Below, one piece after another: positions 1-8,122 of a stretch of DNA of 64,000 nucleotides (positions within the stretch are counted from its first letter, which is position 1; each line of letters opens with the position of its first letter). Below the pieces are notes generated by a model. The model did not search any database, was not told the origin of the DNA, and saw only the letters and a list, made by a program, of their open reading frames with translations. The stretch lies in contig NZ_VULY01000018.1 of the NCBI RefSeq assembly GCF_009696485.1, positions 1 through 64,000 of the forward strand, read 5' to 3'. The DNA comes from Suipraeoptans intestinalis. Lineage in GTDB: Bacteria > Bacillota > Clostridia > Lachnospirales > Lachnospiraceae. The translations under genes were made by a program, and so were the position numbers.

Positions 1-1056
1 TTATTTCTGTTGGTTGGACTTCTTGCGGGATCTGTGGAAGAAGAGACGGTAGGAGGAAGTACAGAGTGGGCTGGATATAACCTTCCGGCGTGGATTACGG
101 ACGAGATGATGGAAGCTTTTACGGGACGCAAAAAGAATATGGAGTGCCAGTATCCACCGGTTATCTCAGGCGATCGTGGAAAGCACAGGAAGTTACGGCG
201 CCGGAATGTCTGGGTTGGCTTATTATCATAAAAACTTATTTGGAATAAAAGGAAGGAGTGGAAGTCCTTATGTTTCAGGGGTTGCTGTCATGGGAACACA
301 AGAACAAGCGGCAGGAGGTGGAATGTATGCCATTCAGGCTGGTTTTTCAGAATATAAAAGTTATAAAGACTGTATTTATGATAGAGCCTTGATGATTACA
401 ACGCTTAGTTACTATGCAGCGTGTGACCAGTATAAAAATTTAAATGATGGGAAGTATACCAAAGAGCAGGCAAACCAATATTGCAAAGCCTTTGCCAGTA
501 GCTGGGCAACCAGTCAGGTATATTATGAACATAATGTGAAAATTATGGAACAGTATAATCTGTATCAGTTTGATAACTTGACGTATGAACAGTTCCTGAA
601 GCTGAAGGAGGGTGGATCTGGTTTTCCAGCCAATGTTGTTTACAATGGAAAAATAACTGAAAAGATGAAACAAGTGGTGGCTATTGCCGGAGGGAATCGT
701 TCTGCTTTTCCTTGTACAGCAAATTATTGTGCAGCCTGGGTATCTGGCGTCTATCAGGCAGCAGGGCTTGGTTCCATCTCTGGTAATGCGATTGATATGT
801 GGAATAACTATAAATATACGGGTTCTACGGATCAAGGAAATATTCCGCCAGGAGCAGTGGTGTGCAGTTCCGGATGGGGTATGATGGTTCGATTTATGGT
901 CATGTTGGAATTTATCTGGGGAATGGGATGGTGGCGAACAATAAAGGATATTTTGCTGTAGAAACCATGTCGGAATTTTTGGCTTGGCAGACCGCTACGT
1001 GCCAGGGACACACTGGCTGGATTGGATGGGTTATGCCGATTAATTTAATGGACTGA
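1..1056 (+). pseudogene. ICE-type peptidoglycan hydrolase (glucosaminidase + CHAP), 5'-partial, three frameshifts
   Basis: Secreted cell-wall hydrolase of the Tn916 Orf14/CwlT kind, expected to open the wall locally during conjugation. Reading starts outside the window; codons 1-12 look like the end of a membrane segment (LFLLVGLLAG). A glucosaminidase-type domain follows (EAF, TQKEYGVPVSTG, LSQAIVES, NLFGIKG), then a CHAP/NlpC-like domain with Cys in NYCAAWV near 720 and His in YGHVGIYLGNG near 900. The frame must change three times: in the T run at 117-120, at the TT of 161-162 and in the G run 876-879. Each is repaired by adding one base, and no stop codon interrupts the sequence between them. 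Stop TGA at 1054. The domain assignment is firm; whether the gene is really dead or the bases were under-called cannot be told here. Upstream conjugation genes probably lie before the window. Confidence 0.8.
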
Positions 1057-1078
1057 TATTAACCAGGAGGAATGAAAA

Positions 1079-1324
1079 ATGATAGTTTTAACAAGAGGGG
1101 TTTCTTATCATTGTGAGAAAGACCATAAGTTTTTTGATTTTGTACAGGAGAGCCTTAGAAGATTTTTAAATGGAGACTGGGGAAATGTAGGTGGAGAAGA
1201 TAGGGCATTAAATGATGCGGAACCAGCGTTTGCATTAGGGGCTTATGCGGATGAACAGAATCAAGAGGTGTGGATCAAACGTGATGAAGGCACGATAACT
1301 ATTTTGTTTCCATCAGAATATTAG
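1079..1324 (+). CDS. small ICE-associated protein, 81 aa
   Basis: Short protein beginning MIVLTRGVSY, with the pattern DWGN..GEDRALND in the middle and TITILFPSEY at the end. I recognise this layout (ILTRGV, DWG, EDWELND-like, LFP.EY) from small uncharacterised proteins common in conjugative elements and plasmids of gut Firmicutes; no function is established to my knowledge. AGGAGG at 1064-1069 lies nine bases before ATG 1079. It sits between the hydrolase gene and a membrane-anchored protein, all on the same strand with short gaps, so it is probably part of the same conjugation operon. The gene is intact, unlike its neighbours. Confidence 0.7.
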   Translation: MIVLTRGVSYHCEKDHKFFDFVQESLRRFLNGDWGNVGGEDRALNDAEPAFALGAYADEQNQEVWIKRDEGTITILFPSEY

Positions 1325-1335
1325 GAGGAGTACCC

Positions 1336-1916
1336 ATGAATAAGAAAAGAAGAGTATGGATCGGATTTTGGCGTGTGTGATTGCATTACTTGGCTGTGCG
1401 TGTTTTTACTATTTTGAAAAAACGGAAGATAGTGGGAAAGCAGTAAAGAAGGAACAGGTGAAGGAGAAGCGAAAAGAGATAACAAAAAAACAAGAGGCAA
1501 AGATGACAGAAGCAGCTTTGAAGGAAGAAATTACTTCGAAAAAGTGGAGTAAGGAAAAGGCAGAGGAAATGGTTCCTCTTCCAGATGAGGAAGAATTATT
1601 ACCGAAGGAAGAAGGTGGAATCGCTGATGATGAAGGAGTCTATGAGCCGGACACATTAAAGATACACGAACGGGTGGAATTGAAGCAACAGTTGACCAAA
1701 GAAGAATATAAGATTTATGAATTGACTTTGATGGCGTGGCTGGAAGATCAGAAAGAATATCGTAAAAGTGTTTATGTAACGGGAATAGAGCTGGAAGGGG
1801 ACATTGTAACTGTTTATTTGACTTTCCAGCATGAGGATATTTCAAAGCCTTATCGGCATATTAAAAGTAAATTTCATAAGGATATACAGGCGGTAGAGTT
1901 TGCTTATCAGGAATAG
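1336..1916 (+). CDS. membrane-anchored or lipoprotein of the conjugative element, start region frameshifted
   Basis: Unknown protein with a short hydrophobic N-terminus (ILACVIALLGCACFYYF) that could be a membrane anchor or a lipobox (LLGC), a long Lys/Glu-rich linker, and a compact C-terminal domain from about residue 110 (YKIYELTLMAWLEDQ to QAVEFAYQE). The strong Shine-Dalgarno (AGGAGGAG, 1324-1330) points to ATG 1336, but that frame hits a stop at 1378. Adding one A to the run 1345-1348 joins MNKKKKS to MDRILAC at 1356. As written, translation would have to begin at ATG 1356, which has only a weak ribosome site. It is placed among conjugation genes, so an accessory role in the transfer channel is possible but only an inference. 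Confidence 0.6.
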
Positions 1917-1954
1917 ATTGCTGGAAAAGAGATTCGGAAAAAGGAGTGAATGGT

Positions 1955-3182
1955 ATGATGAATGATGTTATGGAAATTTTGATGCTGCGAAGTAAATTGG
2001 AAAAAATGGAGCCGGAGGAGATTTTAAAGATGGCGGAGGTATTAGGTTATGCCTCTGTTACACTGGATTTAGAAAAAAACCTGATGATTGAAGTGTTTTT
2101 AGAAGAGAAGAGAAAGGCAGAAGAAAAGAAAAAGAGAAGATTTTACAGGAAACAGGAAACGTGCAGTTGGCGCAGGAAATTTCTGATCAGAAGTATGTTT
2201 CTGCCAGAGAGCAGAAGAGAAAACAAAAGCAAGAAGAGAGAACACGAAAAAAGGAGGAAAAAAGGAAAAAAAAGAAAGAATCACAAGGGATTGTAAAGAG
2301 ATCTGATCGTTGGCTTGGTAGAAAAGTATACCGAGCCATTTTTTTATGGGTGTTGTTTGGCTGCGGTTTTGCTTTTGCAGTTTATAAGAATTTTACTGGA
2401 ATTGATCGTCATACAGTGCATGAAAAGGAAGTGGTTCAGGAAGTCTTGCTGGACACGAATGCATTGGAAAATTTTGCTTCTGATTTTTTGAAGGTGTATT
2501 TTTCCTGGACAGAAGAAACAACGGTAGAAGAGCGAGAGAAGCAGTTGGGCAAGTTTTTGCCGGAAACACTTCTGGATTACGGAATGGATATGAACAGACA
2601 GACTGAAAAGAAGCTTGCTTCTACAGTAGAAGATGTAAGGGTCTGGAATGTGAAGCGTTTAGGGAGAGATTATGCTATTACGGCAGAACTGGTATATCAG
2701 TTGGTACAGCAGCCAGAAGAAGAGGAAACTGCACAGTCTAAAAAGAAAAGAGTGCAAGAATGCTATCAGGTTGTGATTCATGCCGAGAAAAAAGGAATGA
2801 AAGTGACCAGGCTTCCTGTCCCGGTGAATATTTCTAAATTTGTCTCATATGTTCCGAAGCAGGCAGTCTCTGATCCGACAGTGGAAGATTCTTTGAAAAA
2901 AGAGATTCATTTATTTTTGAAGGATTTCTTCCAGGTTTATCCGTCTTTGAAAGCATCTGAAATGAAATATTATGTGAAGGGGGAGTAATGCCCAGGATGG
3001 AAGATCCAAATTTTGAATTAAAGGATCAACCTGTTGTGGCGATCCTTTCCGGAAATAAGAAAGAAGCAGAAGTGGAAGTATTTGTGACGTATGAGAGAAA
3101 GGATTCAAAGGTATTGCAGACGTTTCAATATCACTTAAAACTGAAAAAAGGTGATAACTGGAAAATCGTGGATCGCCAGTAA
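1955..3182 (+). pseudogene. tcpC-like: TcpC/Tn916 Orf13-like conjugal transfer protein, two frameshifts
   Basis: TcpC proteins are bitopic, membrane-anchored parts of Gram-positive conjugation machines with two NTF2-like extracellular domains. Here residues of the family are clear: a TM segment (IFLWVLFGCGFAFAVY) followed by KNFTGIDRHTVHEKEV, the FASDFLKVYFSW motif, a second domain (FLKDFFQVYPSL, MKYYVKG) and the terminal LKKGDNWKIV. ATG 1955 with AAAAGGAG in front starts an acidic/basic N-terminal segment of about 60 residues not typical of TcpC. One base is missing in an A run (2124-2127 or 2129-2133), and another in the G run 2979-2983, where the frame stops at 2986 while the C-terminal part continues from 2988 to 3182. 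Both are +1-base repairs. If whole it would be about 400 residues. Confidence 0.75.
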
Positions 3183-3203
3183 GCGTAAGGGAACCGTGAA
3201 ACA

Positions 3204-3455
3204 ATGAGAAATTTAGATGAAAAACGGAAAGAGTGGGTGTGGATCAGAGACAGAAGAAAGAAATTGCTCCGCAGAAAAGCGGAAGCAGAGAAACTATTTT
3301 GTCAAATGCGGAAGGATTCTATGTTCAGGAAGATCTATTCCGACGTCCCACTTTTTTCTTATTTAGGACACGTGGAAGATGAGTTGGAGACATTAGAAGA
3401 GCGTATGTGGTACGCAGAAGGAGAGTACGCTGCCGATAATCCATTTTTAAAATAG
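3204..3455 (+). CDS. hypothetical charged protein, 83 aa
   Basis: I do not recognise this family. The protein is rich in Arg, Lys and Glu with heptad-like spacing (KEWVWIRDRRKKLLRRKAEAEK), then a short hydrophobic stretch (YSDVPLFSYLGHVEDEL) and an acidic tail. It is probably mostly helical and cytoplasmic. ATG 3204 follows the TcpC-like gene by 21 bases with a weak purine-rich ribosome site. The position between TcpC and ArdA marks it as part of the conjugative-element cargo. The reading frame is intact. Confidence 0.55.
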   Translation: MRNLDEKRKEWVWIRDRRKKLLRRKAEAEKLFCQMRKDSMFRKIYSDVPLFSYLGHVEDELETLEERMWYAEGEYAADNPFLK

Positions 3456-3467
3456 GAGGAAGCAGAA

Positions 3468-3965
3468 ATGGAAGGACGAGTATACATTGTTAATTTAAAA
3501 GCTTATACCGAAGGAAAGGATTTAGGAAGCTGGTTTTCTATGCCGGTGAATCCGGATGAGGTAGATTCACGGTTAAATCTTCGCAATGGAGAAGCGGAGA
3601 TCGCTATTCATGATTCAGATTTGCCGTTTCCGGTTGATGAGTATATGTCTTTGGAAGAATTGAATAAAGAGTGGGCATGTTTCGAGGAGCTGCCGGAAGA
3701 TTTCCAAAAGGATGTGAAAGTGTTAGTGGGACGTTATGGAAATGTGGAGGCAATCATAGAAAATGTGGAGAATATAATTTTCTATGATGGAATACATGAA
3801 AGCTGTGATTTAGCTGAGTTTTGTCTTAAGGAAAAGGGAGTTCTGGAAGAAGTGCCTAAGGAAGTAAGGGACTATATTGACTATGAATCTATGGGGCGAG
3901 ACATGGAGCTTAACGGTCAATTTATATGGGGTAAAAACGGGGTTTTTGAAATCCTCAGGGTGTAA
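3468..3965 (+). CDS. ardA: ArdA-like antirestriction protein, 165 aa
   Basis: ArdA proteins are acidic DNA mimics that inhibit type I restriction enzymes and so protect incoming conjugative DNA. The N-terminal signature VYIVNLKAY.EG..LG.WF, the IHDSDLPF.VDEY motif and the LEELN region match the family, and the protein is visibly acidic and near the usual 165-170 residues. AGGAGG at 3455-3460 precedes ATG 3468. In Tn916 the ardA gene (orf18) also belongs to the transfer region, though there it lies on the other side of orf13/orf14, so the element is related but not colinear. Intact frame; this is the clearest mobile-element marker in the block. Confidence 0.85.
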   Translation: MEGRVYIVNLKAYTEGKDLGSWFSMPVNPDEVDSRLNLRNGEAEIAIHDSDLPFPVDEYMSLEELNKEWACFEELPEDFQKDVKVLVGRYGNVEAIIENVENIIFYDGIHESCDLAEFCLKEKGVLEEVPKEVRDYIDYESMGRDMELNGQFIWGKNGVFEILRV

Positions 3966-4016
3966 AAGTTTATGAAGACAAATATAGAAGCTTATGGTAA
4001 AATGGAGGAAAGAAAA

Positions 4017-4271
4017 GTGCCAGTAATTAGTATGTTTGCAGGAATGAAGATTTCTATGAATTTTATTGAAAGGGAGCATAATCCGCCGCATATTCATGTG
4101 GTAAGCGGAGAACATTCCTGTATGATAGATATAAGGACAGGAGAATTTGTAGAGGGGAATTTGCCTAAAAAGAAAGAAGAAATTATAAAAGAGTGGGTAT
4201 CGCTTCATCAGGAGGAGCTATTATTTATTTGGAATTCACAGGAGTTTATTAGAATAGAACCATATAAATAA
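4017..4271 (+). CDS. DUF4160 family protein, 84 aa
   Basis: DUF4160 proteins are small, often start MP.ISMF, and carry the motif NPPH(I/F)HV; here EHNPPHIHV is followed by an acidic-basic domain with EGNLPKKK and KEWVSLHQEELL. The start is taken as GTG 4017 because GGAGG (4004-4008) lies eight bases upstream and translation then begins MPVISMF, as in the family; the in-frame ATG at 3972 has no ribosome site. The conserved His residues suggest metal or nucleic-acid contact, but the function is unknown. It lies 15 bases before a DUF2442-like gene, a pairing I have seen in other bacteria. Confidence 0.8.
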   Translation: MPVISMFAGMKISMNFIEREHNPPHIHVVSGEHSCMIDIRTGEFVEGNLPKKKEEIIKEWVSLHQEELLFIWNSQEFIRIEPYK

Positions 4272-4286
4272 AAAGGAGGGATATGT

Positions 4287-4538
4287 ATGTTGTCTTACAG
4301 GGGAAAGGATCTTAGATTGATTGGAGATGGAGTGTTGGAAGTGGATTTTACAGATGGAGAAAAAAGGCGATATGATATGAGGCGATTAATCCCCAGACAT
4401 CCAATTGTTCAAAGGTTAATCGATAAGCCGGAGTTATTTAAGAAAGGTAAACTCTTTCATAACGGCATGACTGTATATTGGAATGATGACATTGATGTAA
4501 GTATTATGACTGTCTATGAATGTGGAGAAGTAATTTAA
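4287..4538 (+). CDS. DUF2442-like protein, 83 aa
   Basis: Compact beta-rich protein with the layout of DUF2442: an opening beta hairpin (LRLIGDGVLEVDFTDGEKRRYDM), a central region naming a residue to be lost or kept in the pocket (LFKKGKLFHNGMTVYW) and the final IDVSIMTVYECGEV. AAAAGGAGGG at 4271-4280 sits just before ATG 4287. It is cotranscribed with the DUF4160 gene and followed by a strong terminator at 4551-4579, so the two form the end of the operon. The function is unknown. The small size, pairing and element context would fit a toxin-antitoxin-like or host-interaction module, but no sequence feature proves that. Confidence 0.7.
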   Translation: MLSYRGKDLRLIGDGVLEVDFTDGEKRRYDMRRLIPRHPIVQRLIDKPELFKKGKLFHNGMTVYWNDDIDVSIMTVYECGEVI

Positions 4539-4550
4539 AGAGTGGGTTAA

Positions 4551-4579
4551 GGGGGAACTGTTAGGTTCTCCCTTTTTTT
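4551..4579 (+). terminator. rho-independent terminator after the DUF2442 gene
   Basis: GGGGGAAC (4551-4558) pairs with GTTCTCCC (4565-4572) around a six-base loop, with one G-U pair, and is followed by seven T. It closes the conjugative-element gene block. Confidence 0.85.
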
Positions 4580-4595
4580 GATTTAGAGGAAAAGG

Positions 4596-4604
4596 ATAGT
4601 AGAT
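4596..4604 (+). repeat. direct repeat copy 1 flanking the IS30 transposase
   Basis: ATAGTAGAT is repeated in the same orientation at 5688-5696; the wider match is 14 of 17 bases. Unusually long for an IS30 target duplication, so it may be part of the element ends or of an older junction. Confidence 0.45.
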
Positions 4605-4624
4605 TATCAATATAGGAATGAGAT

Positions 4625-5662
4625 ATGAAAAAGAAGAGAACATTTAAACATTTGTCCTCTTTTGAGCGTGGAAGAATTGCAGAAATGTATGAGAGGGGAT
4701 CATCGTATTATGCAATCGGAAAGAAACTGGGACGTTCAGCGTCTACGATTCGAGCAGAGATTCAGAGAGGAACGGTAAAACAGATAAAAAAGGGATATAA
4801 GGAAGTAGAACGATATTTTCCGGAAGCGGGACAGTACAGGTATGAGCAGAATAGAAAAGCGTGCATGCAACCGTACAGATGTGATAGAAAAGAATGTAAG
4901 AAGTTTATAGCATATGTTGAACGTGAAATTTTAGAAAAGAAGCAAAGTGTGGATGGAATTATTGGAAGAGCTAAGAAGTTGAAATTGTTTTCTCCGGAGG
5001 AAATGGTATGTACGACTACTTTCTATTCTTACATAGAAAAACAGTTGGTACACGTCCGTAATATAGATCTGCCTTTGAGGGTTCGTTACAGGAGAAAGAA
5101 GCAAGTGGTGATTCCGACACAGAAACGGATTTTTGGAACCAGTATAGAAAAAAGACCTGAGGAAGTAAATTTGCGTGCAGACTTTGGACATTGGGAAATT
5201 GATCTGGTGATTGGAAAGATTGAAAAGGATGAAGCATTGCTTGTACTCACGGAGAGAAAGACACGGAAGGAGTTTATCGAAAAGATTAAAAGAAAAACGA
5301 ATGAGGAAGTGAGAAAAGGGCTGTCTCGCATATTTAAAAGAGCCGGGCATGTAGAAAGTATTTTTCAGACGATCACAAGTGATAATGGTTCGGAATTTTC
5401 GAGGCTGCACGAGTTGGAAAAGTCCAGGAGCATTCAGGTGTACTACGCTCATCCATATGCAGCATATGAAAGGGGAAGTAATGAACGGAACAATGGATTG
5501 ATCCGTTATAGGATTCCGAAGCATACCAGTATTAAAAGGTACAGTAAAAAACAGATTTCGGAGATAGAAGAATGGATCAACAAAAAGCCTAGGCGGATTT
5601 TTGGGTATCTGACGGCGGATGAAATGTTTGAAAAGGAAGTTTCACGCTTTTCTTCCGCTTGA
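4625..5662 (+). mobile_element. IS30-family transposase, 345 aa, intact
   Basis: Full-length IS30-type DDE transposase. The N-terminal helix-turn-helix region reads LSSFERGRIAEMYERG followed by IGKKLGRSASTI, and the catalytic core shows the three acidic positions in FGHWEIDLVIG, TSDNGSEF and the YERGSNERNNGLIR motif, in the family order. The C-terminus has the usual SxxQI..IE.WIN.KPR...GY.TADE pattern. No frameshift or internal stop is seen, so it may be active. Clear terminal inverted repeats could not be picked out by eye. A 9-bp direct repeat ATAGTAGAT occurs at 4596-4604 and 5688-5696, inside a looser 17-base match. The element separates the ICE remnant from the chromosomal rex gene. Confidence 0.92.
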
Positions 5663-5687
5663 TCCGGGAAAGGTGGCTGGGTAGAGA

Positions 5688-5696
5688 ATAGTAGAT
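5688..5696 (+). repeat. direct repeat copy 2 flanking the IS30 transposase
   Basis: Same ATAGTAGAT as at 4596-4604; 26 bases beyond the transposase stop codon. Confidence 0.45.
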
Positions 5697-5700
5697 CAGC

Positions 5701-5732
5701 AAGTCAAGAGGGGTCTTGGCTTTGTTTTGTTG
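5701..5732 (+). terminator. rho-independent terminator between IS30 and rex
   Basis: AAGTCAAGA (5701-5709) and TCTTGGCTT (5714-5722) pair around GGGG with one G-U pair and are followed by a T-rich tract. It lies in the gene-free stretch 5663-5897, which otherwise holds the direct repeat and the rex promoter. Confidence 0.75.
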
Positions 5733-5824
5733 CCTATATATTGGTATATTTTCCGGAAATCAGGAAGACAAAGGTCTGGAGAAATTATGGTGATAAAAAA
5801 TTAAAAAAATATTTCTATTTGATA

Positions 5825-5854
5825 TTGACATCTCCAAATGGAATTCTATATAAT
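5825..5854 (+). promoter_or_regulatory. sigma-A type promoter of rex
   Basis: TTGACA (5825-5830) and TATAAT (5849-5854) are both perfect consensus hexamers separated by 18 bases, about 45 bases before the rex start. No clear Rex operator overlaps it. Confidence 0.8.
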
Positions 5855-5897
5855 AATGACAAAATGATAGCGACAAAACCTATGGGAGGACAAAATA

Positions 5898-6542
5898 GTG
5901 GAAGAAAGAGAAATTTCACAGGCTGTGATCCGCAGGCTGCCAAGATATTATCGTTATTTGGGAGAACTTTTGGAAAATGGAATGGAAAGGATCTCCTCAA
6001 ATGACCTGAGCAAGCGCATGAAAGTGACGGCATCCCAGATCCGTCAGGACCTGAACAATTTCGGCGGATTCGGACAGCAGGGATACGGCTACAATGTCAA
6101 ATATCTTTACACGGAAATCGGAAAGATCCTGGGTCTGGAGCAGGATCATAACATCATCATCATCGGAGCAGGAAATCTGGGACAGGCGCTGGCCAATTAC
6201 GCCGCTTTTGAGAGCAGAGGGTTTATCCTGAAAGGGATCTTCGATGTAAATCCCAGACTGGAGGGAGTGACGATCCGAGGAGTTCCCATCCGCATGATGG
6301 ATGAGATCAATTCTTTCGTGAAGAATAACGAGGTGGAGATCGCCGTTTTGACGATTCCGAAAGATAAGGCGCTTGAAGTTGCAGACCGTCTGGTGGAAAA
6401 CGGAGTCAGGGCGATCTGGAATTTTGCCCACACAGATCTGAATCTTCCGGATCATATCATTGTGGAAAACGTGCATCTGTCAGAAAGTCTGATGCAGTTG
6501 TCTTATAATATCAGCAGATACAAGGAAGAACATCGCAAATAA
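5898..6542 (+). CDS. rex: redox-sensing transcriptional repressor Rex, 214 aa
   Basis: Rex senses the NADH/NAD+ ratio and represses fermentation and redox genes when NADH is low. The N-terminal winged helix (to about residue 75) contains AVIRRLPRYYRYLGEL and TASQIRQDLNNFGGFGQQGYGYNV, and the Rossmann fold carries IIGAGNLGQAL around residue 90. Length is typical. The start is GTG 5898, with GGGAGGA at 5884-5890 correctly spaced; no ATG fits. It has its own consensus promoter and is followed by a terminator at 6554-6609, so it is a single-gene unit. It is the first gene of the GC-rich chromosomal part. The nfnAB operon 9.6 kb downstream is a plausible target. Confidence 0.97.
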   Translation: MEEREISQAVIRRLPRYYRYLGELLENGMERISSNDLSKRMKVTASQIRQDLNNFGGFGQQGYGYNVKYLYTEIGKILGLEQDHNIIIIGAGNLGQALANYAAFESRGFILKGIFDVNPRLEGVTIRGVPIRMMDEINSFVKNNEVEIAVLTIPKDKALEVADRLVENGVRAIWNFAHTDLNLPDHIIVENVHLSESLMQLSYNISRYKEEHRK

Positions 6543-6553
6543 CGATACATACA

Positions 6554-6609
6554 GACGTGTAACAAAGAGAGTGTGGGGAGGACAGTCTTGCTGTTACACG
6601 TCCTTTTTT
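6554..6609 (+). terminator. rho-independent terminator after rex
   Basis: A perfect 11-bp inverted repeat, GACGTGTAACA at 6554-6564 and its complement at 6592-6602, encloses a 27-base loop and is followed by C and six T. The loop is long, so a regulatory fold cannot be excluded. Confidence 0.75.
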
Positions 6610-6629
6610 ATGAAGGAGGGGAAGAGCCG

Positions 6630-8122
6630 GTGAGAATGCTGCTGACAAAAGAGCAGATGAAACAGGCGGACGCATACACCATCTCACAAAAAGGGATCCC
6701 GGCGGAGACTTTGATGGAGCGGGCGGCCTTTGCTTTTGTGGAGGCGCTGCTGAAAAGAAAGACGGATCTGCCCAGGGTCTGTGTTTTATGCGGAACAGGC
6801 AACAATGGAGGAGACGGCCTTGCTATTGCCAGGATCCTGAAGGAGCGGAATGTGGACGTGACGGTGGTGGTCACAGGCGATCAAAAAAAGGCAGTCCGCT
6901 TTTTTTCTGGGAGATGCAGCGCCTATTGGAGAGGGGATGCCGGATGGAGAAAGAATACCGGGAGGAGGACGGCGATCTGCTGGTGGACGCTATGTTTGGC
7001 GTGGGTCTTTCCAGGGAACTGTCGCCCCGGGATCAGGAGCTGATCCGGCGTCTAAACGCCATGAAAAAAGAAGTCTGGGCGGTGGATGTGCCTTCCGGCG
7101 TTTGCGCCTCCACCGGAAAGATCTACGGAGAAGCATTAAAAGCGCAGGTAACCGTCACCTTTCAGGCGGAAAAGCCAGGTCTCTTTCTCTTTCCCGGGAA
7201 GCAGTATGCGGGGGAAATCCTCTGCAGGGATATCGGGATCTCTTTGGACGGGGTTCAGGAAAAGGACGCCTGCTTTCTTCTGGAACAGGAGGAATACCGA
7301 CAGCTTCTGCCGCTTCGGAAAGAAGATTCCCACAAGGGGACTTATGGAAAAATCCTTCTGATAGCAGGAAGCAGAGGGATGGCGGGAGCAGCCTATTTAA
7401 GCGGACAGGCCGCTTATATGAGCGGGGCGGGGATGGTGCGAATCTATACTCCGGCAGAAAACAGGGTCATTTTGCAGACCCTTCTGCCCCAGGCGATGGT
7501 CAGTGAATATGAAAGCTTTGACCGAAATCAATTGCTGGAACTGCTGGACTGGGCGGATGCAGTGACCATCGGGCCGGGAATGGGAACAGGAGCCGATGCG
7601 GATCAGATCCTGGAAACCGTACTCAAAGAAAGCGGCCTTCCTTGCGTGATCGATGCAGACGGCCTGAATCTTCTGGCACAGAGGAAGCTAAAGAGAAAGC
7701 AGTTTTTGGGAAGAGCGGTAATACTGACGCCTCACATCGGGGAAATGAGCCGGCTGCTGCAGTGCCCGGCAGAGCGGTGGAAAGAAGAGAGGATAGAAGT
7801 CCTGCGGGAATTTGTGAGAGACTATCAGGTGACCTGTATCCTGAAGGATGCCAGGACCCTGGTGGCAGACGAAAGGAGGATGGCTTTGAACCTGACGGGG
7901 AACCAATCGGTGGCCAAAGCAGGATCCGGCGACATCCTGTCCGGTATTTTGACGGCGCTTCTGGCACAGGGAATGGATCCCTGGGAGGCGGGAGCGCTGG
8001 GGGTCTGGCTCCACGGGCGGGCGGCAGACCTTGCGAGAGAGCAAAAGGGAAGCTACAGTGTTTTGGAAAAAGATTTTCTGGAAAGTCTGGGAAGGGTATG
8101 GAAAGAGGAGGAAGAAAGATGA
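6630..8122 (+). CDS. nnr: bifunctional NAD(P)HX epimerase/dehydratase Nnr, interrupted by a -1 frameshift
   Basis: Nnr repairs hydrated NADH/NADPH: the N-terminal YjeF domain epimerises NAD(P)HX and the C-terminal ribokinase-like domain dehydrates it with ADP or ATP. GTG 6630 follows AAGGAGGGG with ideal spacing. The first frame holds MLLTKEQMKQAD, the GTGNNGGDGLAIAR motif and VVVTGDQKK, then goes off-family and stops at 7043. The remainder (EMQRLLERG, VDAMFGVGLSREL, the C-terminal VAKAGSGDILSGIL catalytic motif) is in the -1 frame. The junction fits the A run 6883-6889; restoring one base gives 497 residues, the normal size. The last base pairs overlap the alr start (ATGA). Real mutation, base-calling loss, or programmed slippage at A_AAA_AAG are all possible. 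Confidence 0.85.
6884..6890 (+). other. A_AAA_AAG heptamer at the nnr frame junction
   Basis: In the incoming frame the codons are AAA (6885) and AAG (6888), preceded by A, which is the dnaX-type -1 slippery heptamer in correct phase. A -1 slip here gives the same protein as adding one A to the run. Confidence 0.5.

Noticed and set aside
117-2983. Phase variation by homopolymer slippage in the conjugation genes
   Set aside because: The runs are only two to five bases long, too short for usual slipped-strand switching.
5663-5897. Attachment site or integrase of the conjugative element
   Set aside because: No recombinase gene and no repeat shared with another end in the window; only the short repeat beside IS30.
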